Notes under the pieces: generated by a model
What the model was told of the DNA's origin: nothing
The model's input: only the letters and a program-made list of their open reading frames with translations
Databases searched by the model: none
Source: Porites lobata
Taxonomy: Eukaryota; Cnidaria; Anthozoa; Scleractinia; Poritidae
Direction of reading: 5' to 3'
Assembly: GCA_942486035.1 (NCBI GenBank)
Contig: CALNXK010000183.1
Span: forward strand, 504,501 to 568,500
DNA length: 64,000 nt
Made by a program: the position numbers and the translations under genes
Part shown: positions 58,735-64,000 of the stretch, one piece after another
Numbering within the stretch: position 1 is the first letter of the stretch
Layout: each line of letters begins with the position of its first letter

Positions 58735-61700
58735 GTAAATTCACACGAAGAATCTAGCTGACATTTGCCGTGTATGTGGCGAAAGGCTTTAAAAATGCAA
58801 CCAAGCGGTTACTTCAAAGTTTCTCTGTATGAAATGGAAAGATTTCTTGTCCGAAAAATTTGAAATTGTTGTGGAAAAGCATCTTGAAGAAATACACCAG
58901 CAGTATTTTTTGTCATTCATGTTACGCGTTTCCTGACCGAAGAACACTGGTTACAGCCACATGGCTTACTCATTACGATGATAACTGTAGAGTATGTTCC
59001 CATGAAGAAGAGATAAAAAAGGAGGACGGCCCAAGAAGCCAAAAAGGGGAACGAAGGCCGATTCAAGACCTTCTTCCATGAGACAAAGGACGCCAACGAA
59101 ACCTCTTCACAAGATCTTGAAGAGATAACTAAAGACTTACCTTCTCTTCGTTTCAAGAAGTTTTCCGATAAATTTTCCTTTCCCGAAAATATGAAACGAG
59201 ATTTAGTTTGCCCGGTTTGCCTTTAAGTCTTGGATTAAGCCAGTGGAAACCACTTGTCAGCACTACTTTTGTGTAGAATGCCTAAAGGGCTTAAGTAACA
59301 GTGGTCAAAGGGGTACATGTGCTGTCTGTAAGGAGAAAGTTGACCCTGTAAAAATCCCTACACGAATGGTTCTAGAATAAATTGCTGAGCAGGATGTAAT
59401 ATGTAAGAAATGTGTCCAAACTGTGCACTACGAACACAGTTCATCTCATGTTTGTTCCAATGACACTGCACCTGTTACTGAACAGCCTCCAGCGATGGCA
59501 GCTCCCCTTGATCCCACCCAGACTTTGCAGCAAGTTCTAAAAGACGCTCAAGCTGGTAATTTCTTACCAGAAGTGGAAAAAAATTGCACGGCATATGTCA
59601 GGAGTAGAATTTAGAACGCCCCAGATGGAAAAAATGTACTGTTCAAGACTGGTGGAAAGGTAACTTTATGTTTTGAATTTGTCCTCTAATTAATCATTCT
59701 TCCCTCCCCTTATGGCATGTGCTCATTGTACCTATTAAATGTTGTTTTAGCCTTTAGGTGTAGTACATGTTCCTGTTGCCCAAAAACCCTCTGATCAACT
59801 GACCGCTAGGCAGCGTCTTAATAGGACAAAAGCAATTGAGACAGTGAGTAAAACCATAAGCAGTGACCAGATGGATGTGCACATGGTACACACCCTTACA
59901 TGGAAGAGTCAGGAGGAGAGAAGGCAAATTTTGCATGACGCCCCGGGGAAGGAACTTGTTCTGCACATTCCGGAGGGTCAAGCAAATGCCTTGAAGGCAG
60001 ATCTGGAGATCATCTGGTACCGTCTCAATAAACCAAGAAGGTATGTTATAGTTTAATCATGTTTTAATTGACTCATCATGTTAGCATGAAAATTGTTAGC
60101 ACAAAATTGGGGGAGATCATGGGCAAGGGTCAATGAAATTAGAATTTCAATCGGCCAACCTCGTTAAACCCAACTCTAGCAAAAAACTGTGGTATTTGTC
60201 ATTTATGAGGGTAAGGATACCCGAAACAGTCTTCTCACAGTCCTTCAACAGCACGCTGATTCTCTGAAGGAACTTACTACTCTAAAAGTCAAGTAAGTTA
60301 ATAATCCTATGCACAAATTATTACCGGCAATACAAGTCTCATTATTCTAGTATTAATTTGGATGACTGTATAAATTATATTTTAGGAACAAAATCCCAGT
60401 CCTCTTCCTTTTTGGGGATAACGAATTCCTTTGTAAAGTTATGGGGATCAGTGGTGCAAGTGGGAAGCAAATCAGTGTAACAAATTTTAATGCACTTTGA
60501 ATGCTAAAGTAAACTCAGGAACTCACAAATTCAACATTCTTTGTAGGACGTCATTCATGCCTCCAGTGTACCATCTTAGCTAGTGAGATGAAACTCCCAA
60601 AGAATCAAAGAAGCCCTACAACATCTCGTACCCTGGAACACCTTCAGAATTGCCACAAAATATTCATTGATGATGGGGGTGACATAAAAAAGGCAAAGAA
60701 CTACTGCAATGTAATCCAGAAGGCAATTTTTTGAAATCCCAGTTGATCAGGTATAACATCTTATCTAGAAACCTTTTTCAAGATAATGTAGATTATTCCT
60801 TTTGTATTATTTCACTAATTTTGTTTTTCATGATAATCTTCAGATATGCATTCCTTGTCTCCACATTAGCCTTGGACTGTTTTTGAAGTTTTTTGATATG
60901 CTTGTTGGGGAGAGTGATGAGTTAGATACAAAGATTGCCTGGAAATTGGCTGAAAGCAGTAGTCAGCTAGATGGTATGGGTGATCTTAATGAGCACGTCA
61001 CACTTCGTAGACAACCTGGAGAACACTCAAAGGCAGCCCAAGTTTACGACGCACAAGCTCAGTCAACTGAGGATTACGTGGTACACCTTCTGACGGTGGC
61101 CAGCAATGTTATAGTGTTTGACGAGGACAATGAAAGCCCTTTGATAGCATCGTTACTAAACTCTGTAAAAGAATTCAAAGAGAAGGCCGAAAATGAGGTT
61201 TGTTTTTTAATTGAAGAGCATGAAACTATGACAACTTGGACAATTAAAAAATACTTGATGTCAAATTGATAAATGGAAATGAGATTTTCTTGACATTGGT
61301 TTCAGTTTATTCTTTCTGACTCTTGTTATTTACTTTTATAGGGAGCGCAGTCACTGGCCATTAGGTCCAGTAATTCACTACCGAAAAGATCTGGGACAGT
61401 GAATACTGCGACTGAGAAATTTCTGCAGAAAATTGATGTCAAAAGACTAGCCTACCACAGTCAAAGTTTTGTTGGCAATCATGTTGACATCTGCCTTATG
61501 GTAATAAGTCAGAACGAAAAACCTATCGATATTGGTGATTACTATTCAGACTTGTACCTATGATTAGTAAAGTTTAATCATATTATCCTTTTTCAGGCAA
61601 ACAACATCAAATCTTTGTGTGAAACGATTTCTGAAACGACAAGGACCACATCTCCATCTCTTTTACATGAGGCCTTGCTATCCAGAAGAAGTTTGAATCA

Positions 61701-62205
61701 CTGTTAACCCTGTTTCCCCGGTGCCATTCAAAATACAGTTCCAGTGAGGCAGTGGAGGACACAGAAATTGATGTGTTAGGTACAACAAAAACCTTGAGAT
61801 CGCCAATTTTTACATCACCTGTATGAGTTTCTGGGATTCTAATATTTTGTCTACCTTACAATTGTTGTCAACAGAGACAGATATAGAAGAGTTTGTGTGT
61901 TTCTTCAGGACATCTTTCCCTTTCCTTCCTTTCCTCCCAAGCTCCACGTGCTCGAGGAACATATTATTCCTTTCATGCGCAAATGGCACTTCCCTCTAGG
62001 CTTCTTCGGTGAGCAAGAAGTCGAAAGTGTCGACCATGAATTTGTCCAGCTTGCATCAACATTTTCTCATGTGAAGCCAGCGACATCACGACTAAAGAAA
62101 ACGATGGAAGAGCATCATTTAGTTGTTCATCCTATAAAATGAGATATGATTCCAGAGAGAAAGAAACGAAACTTAAAACGAGACCAACCCCAGCAAGAAT
62201 AAGTT
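58735..62205 (+). pseudogene. Transposase relic with RAG1-N-like zinc/RING region, multi-exon
   Basis: The N-terminal part reads ADICRVCGERL (58760), VEKHLEEIH (58880), after a T-run shift FCHSCYAF, and NCRVCSHEEE (58985). The RING-like part, LVCPVCL...PVETTCQHYFCVECLKG...CAVCKEK (59208-59340), parallels the vertebrate RAG1 zinc-binding and RING segment. Downstream exons continue: 59423-59660, 59752-60041 (HTLTWKSQEERRQILHDA), 60190-60295, 60387-60480 (PVLFLFGDNEFLCKVMGISG), 60546-60745, 60843-61197 (CLHISLGLFLKFFDMLVGES), 61342-61500 (RLAYHSQSFVGNHV), 61597-61780, 61873-62205 (HVLEEHIIPFMRKWHFPLGF). At least four stops or shifts, so inactive. Such N-RAG-like transposons are known from molluscs and cnidarians; placement here is by motif recall. 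Confidence 0.7.
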
Positions 62206-62209
62206 CATA

Positions 62210-63170
62210 ATAATGCGCTTACTTTAGTTGAAAAGCTGAGAGCTTCTTGCAACCAAAAAATTACACAGTTTATTAACCAAATTGAAGTCGTAAACAGCTG
62301 TTAGGTTGAGCTTTCTAAGCATATGTTTTGGCATGTAAACAAGATTTATTTTTGCTCAGGTTGGTCTGTGTTTACTACATTTTTTAAATATTATTTTAAT
62401 AAACGTGACTGAATCTAGTTTACAGTCGTTGCAAATCACATGATAAAAACATGAAATAAAAAGCTAATACCAGAAGTCTATTACAATTACTCCGCTCTTT
62501 AAATCATATGGCTTTCTTTGCGAGAAAAGGAATAACACCGTAAAGAAGATACCAACGCCATCAGTAGCGGGAGACAACATGGTGGCGAGAATCCCTGAAA
62601 TTGCTTTCCAAAAGAATCCTTATAGCGCGAGTAAATGAAATGGGACTAAGACACTTAGTTGAAATTTGTGGCTTTTCACCATCCATCTTCCGTTCTCAAT
62701 CACTATTTCCCATGGAAAAACTTCAAAAAATCCACCAGAAGTATGTAAAATCTTTGCCAAAGAGACTAGGGTCAAACCTTGCTATCAGAAACGATGAATT
62801 TTCGTTGCTAATAAGTCAAAATCGGTCCAAGGACAGTCGGCCATTTCGATGGGTGCCATATCTTTGACCCTTCCATGATCATTTCGTGTTGTTTTCTTAG
62901 ACAATAGGCTCTACCTGGCATCATTCTATTGGCTTTAAAACAAAGACCCCACTCCATCCGTTGCAGCGAACAAATCCGTTGCTAGGCGTTGCTAGGTTGA
63001 ATTTCATTACCGTATCAGATAACGCTGGGCGCTTACCGCGGGCTCTGAAAAAACCCAAATTCCGCTGCGAAAGCGCCGTGTACCGAAAGCATTTTTTTTT
63101 CTTGTCACGGAGTAGTTTCTCTCAGCTTTAGTCGATGTTTGGCTGGCATACGCAACAGGATGCTCTACCC
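62210..63170. other. Unassigned sequence right of the RAG1-N-like relic
   Basis: Holds an 88-codon ORF at 62601-62867 with no recognisable motif and a GTTGCTAGGCGTTGCTAGGT short repeat near 62980. I cannot support a gene. Confidence 0.4.
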
Positions 63171-63174
63171 CATC

Positions 63175-63370
63175 CTACAATGCCATGATTGCTGGTGTCT
63201 GTGTCAAGTATAAACTTTTTAGTCTTCTCGGATAAGGACGAGAAACCGTAGGCCCCGTCTCACAAGCCCTTACACATGTAATAAATCTCTGGAACGTTAA
63301 AGAACCCGCACGCTCTTCGTAAAGAGTAGGGCACGTCGTGCCCGGCGTAGTGACCCATCTCACTTTCACA
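63175..63370. repeat. Dispersed repeat (GATAAGGACGAGAAACCGTA family)
   Basis: Segment with GGATAAGGACGAGAAACCGT, CTTACACATGTAATAAATCT and GTAGGGCACGTCGTGCC. I recall it as a common cnidarian/invertebrate interspersed repeat. No coding content. Confidence 0.45.
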
Positions 63371-63599
63371 CATGTATGGGGGCATCATTACTCATTCTTT
63401 CATTACTTGTAAACTGCACCTAAGCAGTCTGGCAAAGTCCCCCAACCAGTAGTGTAAATTATCCCTGAAAAGCCCTGGGGGGAGTGGATAATAAGATATT
63501 TACAATTTACATACTACGCTGTAAAATCTGGGTGTGACAAGACTGCGGCAATTGTCATTAAGGTCTTCAACGTGTCAAATGACGACTGGCAGTCAGGAG

Positions 63600-64000
63600 T
63601 CTAAGCAATCTAAACATGAGCTTCAGTCAGTTTGTGAAGCGGTCTGGCCACTTAAGCAAAACTAGGAATAAAGCGCCGATAATACCTGGGAAGTCCTAAA
63701 ATGCTCTTTACTTCAGTCGCATTCCCTGGCACTGGCCAGTCGCACACGCGTTCCACCTTAACCGGGTCAGTTTCAATACCACGTGCTGACACAATGTGGC
63801 CCAGGTACATGACGCTCTTCTGGAACAGCACATGTTTACCTTGTTTAAGCTTAAGTCCAGCAGATTTAAACCGTGAGAAAACCTCCTCTAAGTGTTCCAG
63901 TTCCTCTGCGAACGTTTTCCATACACAATGACGTGATCTAAATAAATCACGCAGGTCTCCAACCTTAGTCCTGACAAGATCAGTTTCATTAATCGCTCCC
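63600..64000 (-). pseudogene. Gypsy reverse transcriptase fragment at window edge
   Basis: Minus strand: FSRFKSAGLKLKQGKHVLFQ, then VMYLGHIVSARGIETDPVKV and VKSILGLPRYYRRFIPSF, the thumb/connection of gypsy RT. It continues beyond the window. It may be the upstream half of the gypsy fragment at 56.1-58.0 kb. Confidence 0.75.

Noticed and set aside
62601..62867. 88-aa ORF right of the RAG1-N-like relic
   Set aside because: No motif, no splice partner and no conserved pattern; cannot be told from chance.
1..64000. CRISPR arrays, bacterial operons, rRNA genes
   Set aside because: None found; the tandem repeats present lack the repeat-spacer pattern and the gene style is metazoan.

Overview
The window is animal nuclear DNA, most likely from an anthozoan cnidarian such as a stony coral. 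That placement is an inference from the intron-rich conserved gene, the mix of Helitron, Tc1/mariner, L2/CR1-like LINE, gypsy and Penelope-like relics, a RAG1-N-like transposase, and a Polinton/adintovirus-like insertion. There is no sign of prokaryotic gene organisation.

Backbone (198-46753, + strand). One host gene, RRP12 (ribosomal RNA processing 12), runs through three quarters of the window. I resolved 31 exons whose phases all agree and which sum to 2754 nt, a multiple of three, from an exon matching the middle of the protein to a lysine/arginine-rich C-terminus and stop at 46753. The 5' part of the gene lies outside the window. Its introns hold a Tc1/mariner relic (2.7-3.6 kb), a decayed Helitron with an RPA-like protein (4.4-8.9 kb) and many palindromic non-autonomous elements.

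Virus-like insertion (25721-39601). The intron between the exon ending at 25380 and the exon starting at 39658 contains a 13.88 kb element with perfectly size-matched 254 bp terminal inverted repeats beginning 5'-AG. It encodes a protein-primed family B DNA polymerase (broken), a packaging ATPase (broken by one frameshift), a phospholipase-A2-like protein, an adenovirus-pX-like basic/hydrophobic protein, further small basic proteins, an intact 316-residue protein of unknown function and several small orphan ORFs. I see no integrase, major capsid protein or protease. Most unusually, it carries four tRNA genes just inside its two termini: Ala-TGC, Arg-ACG and Met-CAT on the left, Asp-GTC on the right. 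It also has a twice-used, base-pair-conserved stem-loop directly upstream of AATAAA signals. A 5'-truncated LINE has since landed in it.

Downstream (46.8-64 kb) is a repeat graveyard: a LINE fragment split by a complete but decayed gypsy LTR retrotransposon (47426-51995), a second unrelated family B polymerase relic split by a rearranged Penelope-like element (53.1-56.0 kb), a gypsy integrase fragment (56.1-58.0 kb), a multi-exon relic of a transposase whose N-terminus resembles the RAG1 N-terminal zinc/RING region (58.7-62.2 kb), and a gypsy reverse transcriptase fragment at the right edge.

Best candidates for something undescribed are the tRNA-bearing terminal regions of the Polinton-like element, its covarying 3'-end hairpins, its tandem pair of small CxxC proteins, and the RAG1-N-like transposase relic.
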